Notes: a model not told the origin generated them from the letters alone. 36,664 nt of DNA from Bacteroidaceae bacterium (GCA_017531985.1 JAFXJY010000007.1:1-36664); one strand, 5' to 3'; counted from the stretch's first letter, positions 25,486-34,972 are shown. A program made the numbers and translations.

Positions 25486-27024
25486 TTAATAACCCGGGTT
25501 TTGAACCAAGTTAGAGTTAGCATTCATGTCCGATACGGGGAGGGGAAGAATGTTGTATTTGGCATCGAAAGTAGTACCGTTAGCCACGCCACCTTTCCAG
25601 TCCCAGTTGTAATTGGTATTACCACCGAAGCTGTTGAAGCGAACGAGGTCGATACGACGACGACCTTCGAAGTAGAACTCGCGGCTCCACTCATCGCGAA
25701 GAATGTCGAGAGTGAGGTTGCTTAATGTCTGAGCATTGGCACGAGTGCGAAGGGCGTTTACTTTTTCGAGAGCTTGACCGGCGTTACCATCGCGGAACAT
25801 TGCCTCGGCATAAGTCAAGTAAGCCTCAGCAGCACGCAAGAAGGGAATATCGGTCTCGGGAACTTTGGCCTCAACGTCGTTGCTGACAACGGGAAGACCT
25901 GTCTCAGAGTCGAGGTTGTTCCACTTGGTTACTCCCCAACCGCTTGTGAAGGCATTGGGGTCGCTGATAGTGGGATCGTCTGATGTCTTGTAGAACAAAG
26001 CACGGTCGTCGTTGCCATTCTTGGTGAGGTTCTCAACAAGAGTCTTACGGGCACGAATACCACCCCAACCGTCGATTGAACCCCACTCGGGCATGCCGGC
26101 AGTGTGGGTAGAGGCTACGAGGAAGTAAGAGCCTGAGTAAGTCTTGGTGTAGTTACCATGTTGAGCGATGGGGAGAATGATTTCTTGCATGGCATCGGCA
26201 TTGCTGTCGTTGTTACCCATGAAGAGAGCTGCATAGTTCTCGGCCAATTTGTAGTTCGAATTGATAACTTTCTCGGCATAAGTGGCAGCATCAGCCCAAC
26301 GGGGAGTACCGGTGTACACCTCGGCGTTCAAGTAGAGACGAGCGAGGAGCAACCAAGCAGCCGCACGGTCGGCACGATAGTAAACACCGCTGCCGGCTTC
26401 GTTCATTTCGTTTTGGATTTCGAGCAATTCGCTTTCGAGGAAAGCAAATATTTCGGCACGAGTATTTTGCTTGGGAGTCTCTTTCTCAACCTTGGTTACG
26501 AGAGGTACATTGGCATACATATCCATCAAGTAGTAGTAGTTGAGTGCACGGATGAAGCGAGCTTCGGCACGTTGCAATTTGCTCTCTTCGTCGGTAGCAT
26601 CTTCGGTCATGTCCAAGAAGTGGTTACAGAGTGTAACACCGAAGTAGAGACGATAGTAAAGACCTTGTACGAATACGTCGGTATCGGTCCAGCCTGTGTA
26701 GTTGGCCTCGGTTACACCTTGGTCAGAGAACCAGCAGCAGAGAGCTTCGTCGGCAGCAAGGTTGTTGAGATACCACAATGTACGATAAAAACCCGATTGA
26801 CCTTCGTCGATACCCATGGCATCGAGGTCACCACCTCCGGCTGTACCGGTCATACCGGTCATACCCATCGAGGCATATATCTTAGTGAAAACGGCTTGTT
26901 GGTCGAATTCTTGCGACACTTGTGGGTTGATAGGCTCCACATTCAAGTCGTCCACGCATGAGGTAAGTCCGATAGTCAATGCTACCGCACAACCCATTAT
27001 CATATTTTTGATGTTAAGTTTCAT
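25486..27024 (-). CDS. susD: SusD/RagB-family nutrient-binding lipoprotein
   Basis: 512 residues. Lipobox LTSC near residue 23, followed by DDLNVEP, the common SusD start. The TPR-rich body (AEARFIRALNYYYLMDMYANVPLV) and the C-terminal EFYFEGRRRIDLVRFNSFGG motif are diagnostic. SusD forms the lid of the SusC channel and binds the alpha-glucan helix. It is 29 bases after susC. The symbol is by family and context; the true substrate is inferred from the amylases. Confidence 0.94.
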   Translation of the reverse strand: MKLNIKNMIMGCAVALTIGLTSCVDDLNVEPINPQVSQEFDQQAVFTKIYASMGMTGMTGTAGGGDLDAMGIDEGQSGFYRTLWYLNNLAADEALCCWFSDQGVTEANYTGWTDTDVFVQGLYYRLYFGVTLCNHFLDMTEDATDEESKLQRAEARFIRALNYYYLMDMYANVPLVTKVEKETPKQNTRAEIFAFLESELLEIQNEMNEAGSGVYYRADRAAAWLLLARLYLNAEVYTGTPRWADAATYAEKVINSNYKLAENYAALFMGNNDSNADAMQEIILPIAQHGNYTKTYSGSYFLVASTHTAGMPEWGSIDGWGGIRARKTLVENLTKNGNDDRALFYKTSDDPTISDPNAFTSGWGVTKWNNLDSETGLPVVSNDVEAKVPETDIPFLRAAEAYLTYAEAMFRDGNAGQALEKVNALRTRANAQTLSNLTLDILRDEWSREFYFEGRRRIDLVRFNSFGGNTNYNWDWKGGVANGTTFDAKYNILPLPVSDMNANSNLVQNPGY

Positions 27025-27053
27025 GACTTATAATTGTTTTGCGTAGTTTTAGA

Positions 27054-30011
27054 TTAGAAATCGAGAGTCAAACCGATCAACGATACAAGAGGACGAGGAT
27101 AGATGTTGTTGTCTATACCACCGTTAACCTCGGGGTCGATACCATTGTAACCGGTAATTACGAAGGGATTTTGTACGGTTGCATATACACGACCGCTGAA
27201 TACGCTACCCTTGAATGAGTAACCGAGTGTGATGTTGTCGCAGCGGAGGAATGATGCATTCTGTACATAGTAATCACTTGCATACGAGTCGTCAGTTCCG
27301 AAGAATTGAGTGTCGAGAGCCGACAAAGGACGGTTCGAGAAGAAGCCGAGTGTCGAGTAGATGTCGAGGTTAGAGTTGCAAGCGTCGTTGTTGTTGTAAA
27401 CGTAGTTGCCTATCGATGCACGCAATGAGAAGCTGAAGTCCCAGTTCTTCCACATCAACTTCGAAGTGAAGCCCATGTTGAAGTCGGCTGCGGGGTTCTC
27501 ATATACATACTTGTCGGCACCTGTGATTTCACCGTCACCGTTACGGTCAACGAAACAGCCTTGGATGGGCATGCCGTTGGTGTCGTAAACTTGCTCATAT
27601 ACATAGAATGAACCGGCGGGATAACCTACTTTGTGAACCTTGATAGGCGAACCTGTACCAGCCGAAGCGTAACCGGCTTCTACATAATAGTCGTCGCTTA
27701 CACCGTTCGAAAGCTTAGTGATTTCGTTTTGGTTGTAGGCTACGTTGTAACCGAGTTCCCAAGTCCAGTCCTTAGTTTGGATAGCAGTTGCTTCGATAGA
27801 GAACTCAGCACCTTGGTTGCGGAGTGTACCTACGTTGCTCATCACGGCAGGACCGAAGTTAGTACCGGCCGATACGCTTGTCATGTTCAAGAGGTCTTTG
27901 GTGTCACGCATGTAGTAGTCGATAGCACCACGGATACGACCATTCAAGAAGCCGAAGTCAAGACCGGCATTGTAAGTGGTGGTTTCCTCCCACTTCAAGT
28001 CGGGGTTGTAAGCATCGGGACGTGCATAGGGATAGTATATAAAGTTGCCATTGCCGTCTACACCGATGGGGTAGAATGCGTGGTCTTTACTTTGAGAATA
28101 TACGGGGAGGTAGTCGTAGTAACCACCGATTTCTTGTTGACCGGTGATACCCCAACCGAGACGGAGCTTCAAGTCGCTCAACCAGTTAACATCGCGGAGG
28201 AAAGATTCTTCTTTGATCTTCCATGCGAGAGCTACTGAGGGGAAGAGACCCCAACGGTTGTCGGCCGAGAAGCGGCTTGTACCGTCGTAACGTACTGTGG
28301 CTGTCAAGAGATAACGACCGAAGAGTTGGTAATTTAAGCGACCGAAGAACGATACCAAGTAGTTCTCCATTTTCCACTCATCCGAGCCGGCATTGTTGTG
28401 TTTGAGGTTATCCCAAGTGCTTTCACCTTCGTTGTAGAAGTGTTGCCACTCGTAACCTGCCATTACGTCAAGATTGTTGGCACCAAATTCCTTGGCATAT
28501 TGCAAGTAGGCATTCAACATCTTGTTGGTCTTATATTTATATGTAGTGCTGTTGCTACCGTTTTCGAATGTGCCGGCAGCTTCAACGGGGAGGTAAGTGC
28601 TTTGAGTACCACCTGCTACGTCGATACCGATGTTGGCGTGTACACGCATGTCGGGGAAGAAGTGGAGCTTATAGTCGGCTTCGATGTTACCGATGAAGTC
28701 CCAAGACTTAGCCTCATCGCGTTTTTGCTCGATAAGAGCAACGGGGTTAAGAGGTGCTTGGCTGTTGTAACCACCGGTGGCAGTTGTCCATTGCCAGAAA
28801 CCGCCAAACTTGTTGTCGGGATCACCATATACGGGTTGTGTGGGGTCGAAGGCAGCAGCACCACCGATAGCACCACCATCAGCGTAACGGTTACCTACAA
28901 GCATACCCTTGGCGTTGATGTTGAACTTCAAGTAGTCGTCGAAGAATGTGGGAGCCAAGTTGACCGATGCAGTGAAACGCTCGAAGTTAGATGTCTTAAC
29001 GATACCGTTTTGGTTGGTGTAACCAACAGATACACGATAGGGCATCCAGCTCAGACCACCGGCGATAGTCAAGTTTTGGTCGTGGCTGAGGGCGTTGCGG
29101 TAGATGAGGCTTTGCCAGTCAGTGTTGGCATCGCCGAGCAAGCCGAGGATCTCAGCAGCGTTCTCGCGGTCGCCATAGAGTTCTTGGGCAAGGTCGCGAA
29201 CTTGATCGCCGGTCATCACTTCACGCAAGTGGATGGGGGTACTTACTGAAACGTTGCCGCTGTATGTGATGCGGGGCTTAGAGCCTTTGGCACCCTTCTT
29301 GGTAGTGATGATGATCACACCGTTAGCAGCACGCGAACCGTAGATGGCAGTTGCCGAGGCGTCTTTGAGGACTGTGAATGATTCGATATCATTGGGGTTG
29401 ATTGTACTCAAAGGGTTGGCAACACCTTGGATACCGCTGTTGTCCAATGCAAGACCGTCAACAACAACAAGGGGAGAGTTGCTTGCCGAGAGAGAAGAAC
29501 CACCACGGATAGTGATAGTAGCACCACCACCGGGAGTACCACCGTCCGAAACAACGTTCACACCGGCAATTTTACCGGTAATCATGTCTTGGGCATTGGT
29601 GGTGAGACCTTTGTTCATGGCATCGGGTTCGATGGCTGTAACCGAACCGGTAGCGTCGGTTTTCTTTACAACACCATAACCGATAACCACAGCCTCTTCG
29701 AGTACATGAGCATCTTCTTCAAGGGTGATAACCAATGAAGGAGCAGCTGCAACTTCTTGAGGTTTGTAACCAATGTAGCTAACCTTGATGGTAGCACCTT
29801 GTTCGGCTTTCAATGAGAAGTTACCATCGATGTCGGTGGTAGTTCCCGTTGTCGTACCTACTAGCATGGCGTTTGCACCGATGATAGGCTCGCCATACGC
29901 GTCTTTTACGTGTCCCGAAACAACGATTTGCTGTGCAAATGTGCTAATAGAGAAGCAGAGCAGCAACGCTGCCATAAGCACTCTGGGGACTTTTTTACTA
30001 ACGTAATTCAT
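27054..30011 (-). CDS. susC: SusC/RagA-family TonB-dependent outer-membrane transporter
   Basis: 985 residues from ATG 30011, which gives a clean Sec signal (ends SISTFA, residue 26). An earlier ATG at 30068 would add a hydrophilic Asn/Lys-rich leader and is less likely. A carboxypeptidase-regulatory-like domain (~29-105, VVSGHVKDAYGEPIIGANAM) is followed by the plug with DGGTPGGGATITIRGGSS and SPLVVVDGLAL, then the 22-strand barrel ending in Phe (GLTLDF). It imports oligosaccharides with SusD, powered by TonB. It heads the susC-susD-susE-susF-amylase operon. Confidence 0.95.
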   Translation of the reverse strand: MNYVSKKVPRVLMAALLLCFSISTFAQQIVVSGHVKDAYGEPIIGANAMLVGTTTGTTTDIDGNFSLKAEQGATIKVSYIGYKPQEVAAAPSLVITLEEDAHVLEEAVVIGYGVVKKTDATGSVTAIEPDAMNKGLTTNAQDMITGKIAGVNVVSDGGTPGGGATITIRGGSSLSASNSPLVVVDGLALDNSGIQGVANPLSTINPNDIESFTVLKDASATAIYGSRAANGVIIITTKKGAKGSKPRITYSGNVSVSTPIHLREVMTGDQVRDLAQELYGDRENAAEILGLLGDANTDWQSLIYRNALSHDQNLTIAGGLSWMPYRVSVGYTNQNGIVKTSNFERFTASVNLAPTFFDDYLKFNINAKGMLVGNRYADGGAIGGAAAFDPTQPVYGDPDNKFGGFWQWTTATGGYNSQAPLNPVALIEQKRDEAKSWDFIGNIEADYKLHFFPDMRVHANIGIDVAGGTQSTYLPVEAAGTFENGSNSTTYKYKTNKMLNAYLQYAKEFGANNLDVMAGYEWQHFYNEGESTWDNLKHNNAGSDEWKMENYLVSFFGRLNYQLFGRYLLTATVRYDGTSRFSADNRWGLFPSVALAWKIKEESFLRDVNWLSDLKLRLGWGITGQQEIGGYYDYLPVYSQSKDHAFYPIGVDGNGNFIYYPYARPDAYNPDLKWEETTTYNAGLDFGFLNGRIRGAIDYYMRDTKDLLNMTSVSAGTNFGPAVMSNVGTLRNQGAEFSIEATAIQTKDWTWELGYNVAYNQNEITKLSNGVSDDYYVEAGYASAGTGSPIKVHKVGYPAGSFYVYEQVYDTNGMPIQGCFVDRNGDGEITGADKYVYENPAADFNMGFTSKLMWKNWDFSFSLRASIGNYVYNNNDACNSNLDIYSTLGFFSNRPLSALDTQFFGTDDSYASDYYVQNASFLRCDNITLGYSFKGSVFSGRVYATVQNPFVITGYNGIDPEVNGGIDNNIYPRPLVSLIGLTLDF

Positions 30012-30072
30012 GCGGATTAGATTAAAAAAGTTGTTAATATTTGGGTTTTTAAATGTTTTTAATGTCATATCA

Positions 30073-30086
30073 GGCTACATGTAGCC
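30073..30086. promoter_or_regulatory. 14-bp perfect palindrome in the susC leader
   Basis: GGCTACATGTAGCC lies ~62 bases before the susC start, downstream of the predicted -7 box. It could be an operator or a small leader hairpin; the two cannot be told apart from sequence. Confidence 0.5.
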
Positions 30087-30101
30087 ACAATATTCAGAGT
30101 G

Positions 30102-30109
30102 CAAATATA
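30102..30109 (-). promoter_or_regulatory. -7 box of the susC operon promoter
   Basis: TATATTTG on the minus strand fits TAnnTTTG. No TTG is present 19-21 bases upstream, which suggests a promoter dependent on an activator. The leader would be ~84 bases. Confidence 0.5.
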
Positions 30110-30164
30110 AAGTTAATTAAATTCCATTCTTGATTATTTAACTCAAAAAAAATATTTTAACATT

Positions 30165-30176
30165 GCAAACGTTTGC
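30165..30176. promoter_or_regulatory. LacI-type operator in the divergent promoter region
   Basis: A perfect palindrome GCAAACGTTTGC, the general form of LacI/GalR-family operators with the central CG. It lies about 110 bases before the LacI start codon and ~75 bases upstream of the predicted susC transcription start, so it can serve both operons. This exact palindrome was noticed nowhere else in the window. Confidence 0.75.
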
Positions 30177-30274
30177 GTTGTTTTTTATATTTAAATATAT
30201 GTGTAATATCTTTTAGTTTCCACAAATAATTGCAAATTTGAAGATTGAAATCTAATGATAAAACTCTATACCCT

Positions 30275-31294
30275 ATGTCACCTCATATAACAATCAAAGA
30301 TATAGCTAAGGCGATGGGATGTGCCCCGTCGACTGTGTCGCGAGCCTTGAATAATAGCCCCAATATCAGCCCGAGCGTGCGTGAGGCTATACAGGCATAT
30401 GCTCGTGAGCATAATTATCGACCCAACGAGTTTGCACTGAGTCTTCGCAATAATCGCTCTAATACGATAGGTGTTATATTGCCTCAGATGGTACACTCGT
30501 TTTTTGCCAGTGTGTTGTCGGGTGTAGAGAAAACTGCTTCGGCTGCCGGATATAACATTCTTGTGGCTCAAAGCAATGAGAATTATGAAAAGGAGGTGTC
30601 TATTATCGAGGCTTTTCGAAAAGCAAAGGTTTGCGGAGTAATTGCGTCGCTTGCCAAGACTACATCGGATTACACTCATTTTCGTCGACTTATCGACGAG
30701 GAAGTGCCTCTTGTCTTTTATGACCGTATATGTACCGAGTTGAATACCTCGCGTGTGGTGGTGGATGATTATACTGGGGCGTTTGCTGCGGTCGAACACA
30801 TGATAGTGACCGGTTGTCGCAAGATAGCTTTTTTTACATCGCCGCTGCATCTTGAAATTTCTAAGAACCGTCGCAATGGTTATGTCGATGCCTTGCGTAA
30901 GCATCGCATTGAGGTGTGTAATGAGATGATACACGAATGCGACACTCGCTATGAAGCTCGGCAACTGACATTGCAACTGATAGCCCAAGAGGATCGTCCC
31001 GATGCCTTCTTCGCTGTCAATGCCGACACTGCGGCAGGCATATTATATGCGTGTAAGGATGCCGGCTTGCGAGTTCCCGAGGATGTATCGATATGCGGAT
31101 TTTCGGATAATGAGACGGCACGTTCGACCGAACCTCGCCTGTCGATGGTCGATCAGCCCGGCGAGGCTGTGGGCGAAGGGGCTATGGAACTGCTCCTTGC
31201 CAAGATAGATGGCAATGAAGAAAAACTCGTGTATAAGAACAAGATAGTAAAGACCTCACTTATACTGAGAGGCTCTACCCGCGAGGTGGAATAG
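30275..31294 (+). CDS. LacI-family transcriptional regulator of the starch locus
   Basis: 339 residues from ATG 30275; a TTG at 30245 would add ten residues with no family support. The LacI HTH is at the N-terminus (ITIKDIAKAMGCAPSTVSRA, hinge region RPNEFALSLR). The periplasmic-binding-protein-like effector domain follows (TIGVILPQMVHSFFASVLSG; DAFFAVNADTAAGILYACKD; VSICGFSDNETARSTEPRLS). It probably senses maltose or another glucan breakdown product. In Bacteroides thetaiotaomicron sus is controlled by SusR, a different protein type; a LacI regulator with an MFS transporter resembles maltose loci of other Bacteroidetes. Confidence 0.93.
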   Translation: MSPHITIKDIAKAMGCAPSTVSRALNNSPNISPSVREAIQAYAREHNYRPNEFALSLRNNRSNTIGVILPQMVHSFFASVLSGVEKTASAAGYNILVAQSNENYEKEVSIIEAFRKAKVCGVIASLAKTTSDYTHFRRLIDEEVPLVFYDRICTELNTSRVVVDDYTGAFAAVEHMIVTGCRKIAFFTSPLHLEISKNRRNGYVDALRKHRIEVCNEMIHECDTRYEARQLTLQLIAQEDRPDAFFAVNADTAAGILYACKDAGLRVPEDVSICGFSDNETARSTEPRLSMVDQPGEAVGEGAMELLLAKIDGNEEKLVYKNKIVKTSLILRGSTREVE

Positions 31295-31333
31295 TGTTAT
31301 AATCGTGATAATAATTATTAAAATGTATATACA

Positions 31334-32683
31334 ATGAAAACAAAACCAGACTTGTCGTTTATGAAACTCTTTAATCTGAGTTTCGGATTTTTCGGTGTAC
31401 AGATTGCGTATGCTTTACAGAGTGCCAATGTGAGTCGTATCTTTGCTACCTTGGGAGCCGACCCGCATGATTTAAGTTTCTTCTGGATTCTGCCTCCGTT
31501 GATGGGCATTATTGTTCAGCCGTTGGTGGGTAAGTGGAGTGATAATACATGGACACGTTTCGGACGTCGCATACCCTACTTGTTTATTGGTGCATTGGTG
31601 GCTGTATTGGTAATGTGCATGTTGCCCAATGCCGGTAGCTTTGGACTTACAGTGAGTGCTGCGATGATATTTGGTCTTGTATCATTGATGTTCCTCGATA
31701 CCTCTATCAACATGGCTATGCAGCCGTTCAAGATGATGGTAGGTGATATGGTCAACGAGAAACAGAAAGGTCTTGCCTACTCGATACAGAGTTTCTTGTG
31801 CAATGCCGGTAGCTTGGTGGGTTATCTGTTTCCCTACATCTTTACAGCATTGGGCGTGGCCAACATTGCTGCACAAGGCGAGATTCCCGACTCGGTGAAA
31901 TGGTCGTTCTATATAGGTGCTATCATCCTCATTCTGTGCGTGATATATACAACCGCAACAGTGAAGGAAATGCCTCCCAAAGAGTATGCCGATTATCATG
32001 GAATAAAGGAAGAAGATACTCATGAAAAGGTGGGAATGATAGAGTTGCTTATCAAAGCACCTAAAACATTCTGGACAGTGGGATTGGTGCAATTCTTCTG
32101 TTGGGCAGCTTTCATGTACATGTGGACCTATACCAATGGAGCTATTGCTGAGACAGCTTTTGATACCCCGATAGTAAACAATGCTCTCGACACAGCCTCT
32201 ACGCAGTATCAAGCAGCCGGCGACTGGGTGGGTGTGTTGTTTGCCGTACAAGCAGTAGGCTCGGTATTGTGGGCTGTGGTGTTGCCCATGTTCAGCAATC
32301 GCAAGTTTGCCTATTCTTTGAGCCTTGTGTTGGGTGCAATTGGTTTTATTTCGACCTATTTCATCCACAACCAATATATGTTGTTTATCTCTTATGCACT
32401 CATCGGTTGTGCATGGGCTGCCATGTTGGCAATGCCATTCACTATTCTTACCAATTCGCTTTCGGGTAAGCATATGGGTACTTATTTGGGCTTGTTCAAT
32501 GGAACCATTTGTCTGCCCCAGATTGTAGCAGCTGCTACCGGTGGTCTTGTATTGGGTTGCTTGCCTCTCACTCCTTCGGGAATTGCTCCACAAGGATTGA
32601 TGCTCGTCTTGGCAGGTATCTTCTTGTTGTTGGGTGCGGCATCGGTATTCATTGTAAATGAGAAAAAACAAGAAGTAGAGTAA
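31334..32683 (+). CDS. MFS sugar transporter (SLC45/maltose-type)
   Basis: 449 residues with about 12 hydrophobic segments. The cytosolic loop motif GKWSDNTWTRFGRRIPYL is typical of the SLC45/sucrose-type and GPH-like carriers. The N-terminal FGFFGVQIAYALQSANVSRI is common to Bacteroidetes maltose/MFS carriers next to amylases. It lies between lacI and a GH13 gene, 39 bases after lacI, and probably carries maltose or short malto-oligosaccharides into the cytoplasm by proton symport. The exact substrate is inference. Confidence 0.9.
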   Translation: MKTKPDLSFMKLFNLSFGFFGVQIAYALQSANVSRIFATLGADPHDLSFFWILPPLMGIIVQPLVGKWSDNTWTRFGRRIPYLFIGALVAVLVMCMLPNAGSFGLTVSAAMIFGLVSLMFLDTSINMAMQPFKMMVGDMVNEKQKGLAYSIQSFLCNAGSLVGYLFPYIFTALGVANIAAQGEIPDSVKWSFYIGAIILILCVIYTTATVKEMPPKEYADYHGIKEEDTHEKVGMIELLIKAPKTFWTVGLVQFFCWAAFMYMWTYTNGAIAETAFDTPIVNNALDTASTQYQAAGDWVGVLFAVQAVGSVLWAVVLPMFSNRKFAYSLSLVLGAIGFISTYFIHNQYMLFISYALIGCAWAAMLAMPFTILTNSLSGKHMGTYLGLFNGTICLPQIVAAATGGLVLGCLPLTPSGIAPQGLMLVLAGIFLLLGAASVFIVNEKKQEVE

Positions 32684-32722
32684 GAAAATAATAGAATAAA
32701 ATATATATAGCAGAAAGTGAAG

Positions 32723-34642
32723 ATGAAGAAATTATCATTCTTGATTATATTGACGACCTTGCTCGGTTGGGTCGGTTGCGATAGTAAACAGTCGTGCGAG
32801 AGCTGTAATTTGCCCGACAGTACAGTGGTTAACATCGATAAGGTTGATCCTCCCTACTGGTTTGTAGGAATGAAAAATCCCTCGTTGCAGATCATGCTTT
32901 ATGGCAATGGTGTGGGAAAAGCCACCGATGTGGTAACACATTATGCAGGAGTGCAAGTCGATAGTGTGGTGCATCTCGATAGTCCCAACTATCTTTTGGT
33001 GTATCTCAATGTAGCTAAGGCACAAGCAGGAGTCATGGAGTTGAACCTTGTGTTTGACAACTGTAAGCAAGTGTTACCATACGAGTTGCGTGAGCGTGAA
33101 AAAGCTCCGGAAGAGCGTATCGGATTTGATGCCGGAGATGTACTCTACATGCTCATGCCCGACCGCTTTGCCAATGGTGATACATCGAACGATAATATAG
33201 AAGGAATGAAGCCCTATAAGGTCGACCGCAGTCAGCCCAGTGCCCGTCACGGTGGCGATATACGCGGTATCATCGACCATATCGACTATTTCAACGAATT
33301 GGGCGTTACGGCATTGTGGTTTACACCACTCTTGGAGAATGATATGAGTGATTTCCACTTCGGCGATCGTCGCCAGAGTTGTTATCATGGTTATGCCACT
33401 ACCGATTATTATGCTATCGACCCACGCTTCGGCTCGAATGATGATTATCGCGAACTCATTGACGTAGCCCATGAAAAAGGCTTGAAAGTGGTAATGGATA
33501 TGATATTCAATCACTGCGGTAGCGACCATGTGTGGTTGACCGATGTGCCATCGAGCGACTGGTTCAACAACCCCGACTATGAAAATAACTTCGTTCAGAC
33601 TTCCTATAAACTGACACCTCATGTCGACCCTTATGCATCGAACTATGATTTCGATCAGATGAACGATGGATGGTTTGTATTGACCATGCCCGATCTCAAT
33701 CAACGCAATCCTCATGTTGCTCGATACTTGATGCAGAATAGTTTCTGGTGGATAGAGGCTGTCGGCATCGATGGCATACGCATGGATACTCATCCCTATG
33801 CCTATTATGATGCCATGTCGCAATGGCTCAAAGAGTTGAACGAGGAGTATCCGCACTTCAATGTCGTAGGTGAGACTTGGTGTGAGAATCCTGCTTTTAC
33901 CGCATGGTGGCAGAAGGATTCAAAGTTGTCGGCACCTCTTAACAGTAACTTGAAGAGTGTGATGGACTTCCACTTGTGGCAAGTGATAAATAATAGTCTT
34001 GTGGAAGAAACCGATAGCTATATGATGGGTCTTAATAAGTTGTATCATCACTTTGTGTACGATTATCTCTATCCCGACCCATCGATGGTAATGGCGTTTA
34101 TCGAAAATCATGATACCGACCGTTTCTTGCGTAATGGTCAGGATATTACAGCTCTTAAACAAGCCATGACACTCTTGCTTACCACCCGTCGCATTCCGCA
34201 ACTTTACTACGGAACAGAGTTGTTGATGAATGGTACCAAGGAGATTACCGATGGATATGTACGCAAAGATTTCCCCGGCGGATGGGAGGGCGATGCTCGC
34301 AATCTATTCAATGCTGCCGAGCGTAACGATAAAGAGGCCGAGGCTTTCAACTTTATCAGCCATATACTTCATTGGCGTAAGGGCAATGAGGTGATAGCTA
34401 AGGGCGATATGAAACACTTCATACCTCAACAAGGTGTATATGCCTATGCACGCAGTTATGAGGGTAAGACAGTGCTTGTATTGCTCAATGGTACCGATAG
34501 GGTGGTAGAGTTGAACATGACTCCCTACTCCGAGGTGCTGAATGGTGCTGCCGAGGCTCATGATGTAATATCGGGTACAACAGTGGCTCTGGGAGAGACG
34601 CTTACGTTGCCGGCTCGTGGCAATATGATTCTGGAATTGTAG
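32723..34642 (+). CDS. SusA-like GH13 neopullulanase/cyclomaltodextrinase, putative lipoprotein
   Basis: 639 residues from ATG 32723 (a GTG two codons earlier is an alternative). The signal sequence ends LLGWVGC, a near-consensus lipobox (Cys19) followed by Asp. An N-terminal beta domain (~35-125) of the alpha-amylase N type precedes the GH13 barrel: DMIFNHCGSDH (258-268), GIRMD with Asp355, VVGETW with Glu384 and ENHD with Asp464 complete the active site. The N-domain plus YYGTE motif point to the neopullulanase/cyclomaltodextrinase group, like periplasmic SusA. Asp after Cys hints at inner-membrane retention by analogy with E. coli, a rule not proven for Bacteroidetes. Confidence 0.93.
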   Translation: MKKLSFLIILTTLLGWVGCDSKQSCESCNLPDSTVVNIDKVDPPYWFVGMKNPSLQIMLYGNGVGKATDVVTHYAGVQVDSVVHLDSPNYLLVYLNVAKAQAGVMELNLVFDNCKQVLPYELREREKAPEERIGFDAGDVLYMLMPDRFANGDTSNDNIEGMKPYKVDRSQPSARHGGDIRGIIDHIDYFNELGVTALWFTPLLENDMSDFHFGDRRQSCYHGYATTDYYAIDPRFGSNDDYRELIDVAHEKGLKVVMDMIFNHCGSDHVWLTDVPSSDWFNNPDYENNFVQTSYKLTPHVDPYASNYDFDQMNDGWFVLTMPDLNQRNPHVARYLMQNSFWWIEAVGIDGIRMDTHPYAYYDAMSQWLKELNEEYPHFNVVGETWCENPAFTAWWQKDSKLSAPLNSNLKSVMDFHLWQVINNSLVEETDSYMMGLNKLYHHFVYDYLYPDPSMVMAFIENHDTDRFLRNGQDITALKQAMTLLLTTRRIPQLYYGTELLMNGTKEITDGYVRKDFPGGWEGDARNLFNAAERNDKEAEAFNFISHILHWRKGNEVIAKGDMKHFIPQQGVYAYARSYEGKTVLVLLNGTDRVVELNMTPYSEVLNGAAEAHDVISGTTVALGETLTLPARGNMILEL

Positions 34643-34660
34643 TAAGTTTTCAATAGCTTC

Positions 34661-34694
34661 AATAAAGCCCCGGTTCTTGAATCGGGGCTTTATT
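34661..34694 (+). terminator. Terminator of the lacI-MFS-GH13 operon
   Basis: A 12-bp perfect stem (AATAAAGCCCCG 34661-34672, CGGGGCTTTATT 34683-34694) around a 10-base loop, 18 bases after the stop codon, with T's on the 3' side. It is symmetric and could work in both directions. Confidence 0.88.
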
Positions 34695-34783
34695 GTGTGT
34701 CGTGTCTATATAGGTGTCGTTACATCATCGGTAGGGGCGTTTGGCTTTAATTAAGTAGATTTCTATAATAAACCTTAATATTA

Positions 34784-34815
34784 TTTGTAGTCCTCAACTA
34801 AAATATATATCTTTG
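34784..34815 (+). promoter_or_regulatory. Strong predicted promoter upstream of the DUF21/CBS gene
   Basis: TTTG (34784-34787), a 20-base spacer and TATCTTTG (34808-34815) match both consensus boxes. The DUF21 start is ~262 bases downstream; the short ORF at 34826 begins within ten bases. Confidence 0.75.
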
Positions 34816-34825
34816 CACCAACGAT

Positions 34826-34972
34826 ATGGAAACAAACGAACATAGTCTCTCGGATGATGTAGATGCCAATCAGCGATTGGCGTTTTTCTCTTATTGCAAA
34901 TATTGCGGTCAGAATACCATACAGGTCACTTCTGTGCAATTGCAACCCCTCTTTTGCGTATTTCGATTATAG
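34826..34972 (+). CDS. Doubtful 48-residue ORF with a CxxC motif
   Basis: It starts METNEHSLSD ten bases after a consensus -7 box and contains SYCKYCGQNT, which looks like half of a zinc ribbon, ending PLFCVFRL. It may be a truncated zinc-ribbon gene, a leader peptide or chance. A terminator-like hairpin lies inside it. It is not recognised as a known family. The remaining gap 34973-35077 shows nothing clear. Confidence 0.35.
   Translation: METNEHSLSDDVDANQRLAFFSYCKYCGQNTIQVTSVQLQPLFCVFRL
34865..34887 (+). terminator. Terminator-like hairpin inside the leader region
   Basis: GCCAATC (34865-34871), AGC loop, GATTGGC (34875-34881), then G and five T. It lies 50 bases after the predicted -7 box and ~190 bases before the DUF21/CBS gene, so it could attenuate that gene or end a very short RNA. 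Confidence 0.45.

Noticed and set aside
28398..29249. Long open frames opposite susC, susD, the amylase and the Hsp70 gene
   Set aside because: They are antisense shadows of strongly conserved genes; their translations are Cys/Val/His-rich with no recognisable domains.
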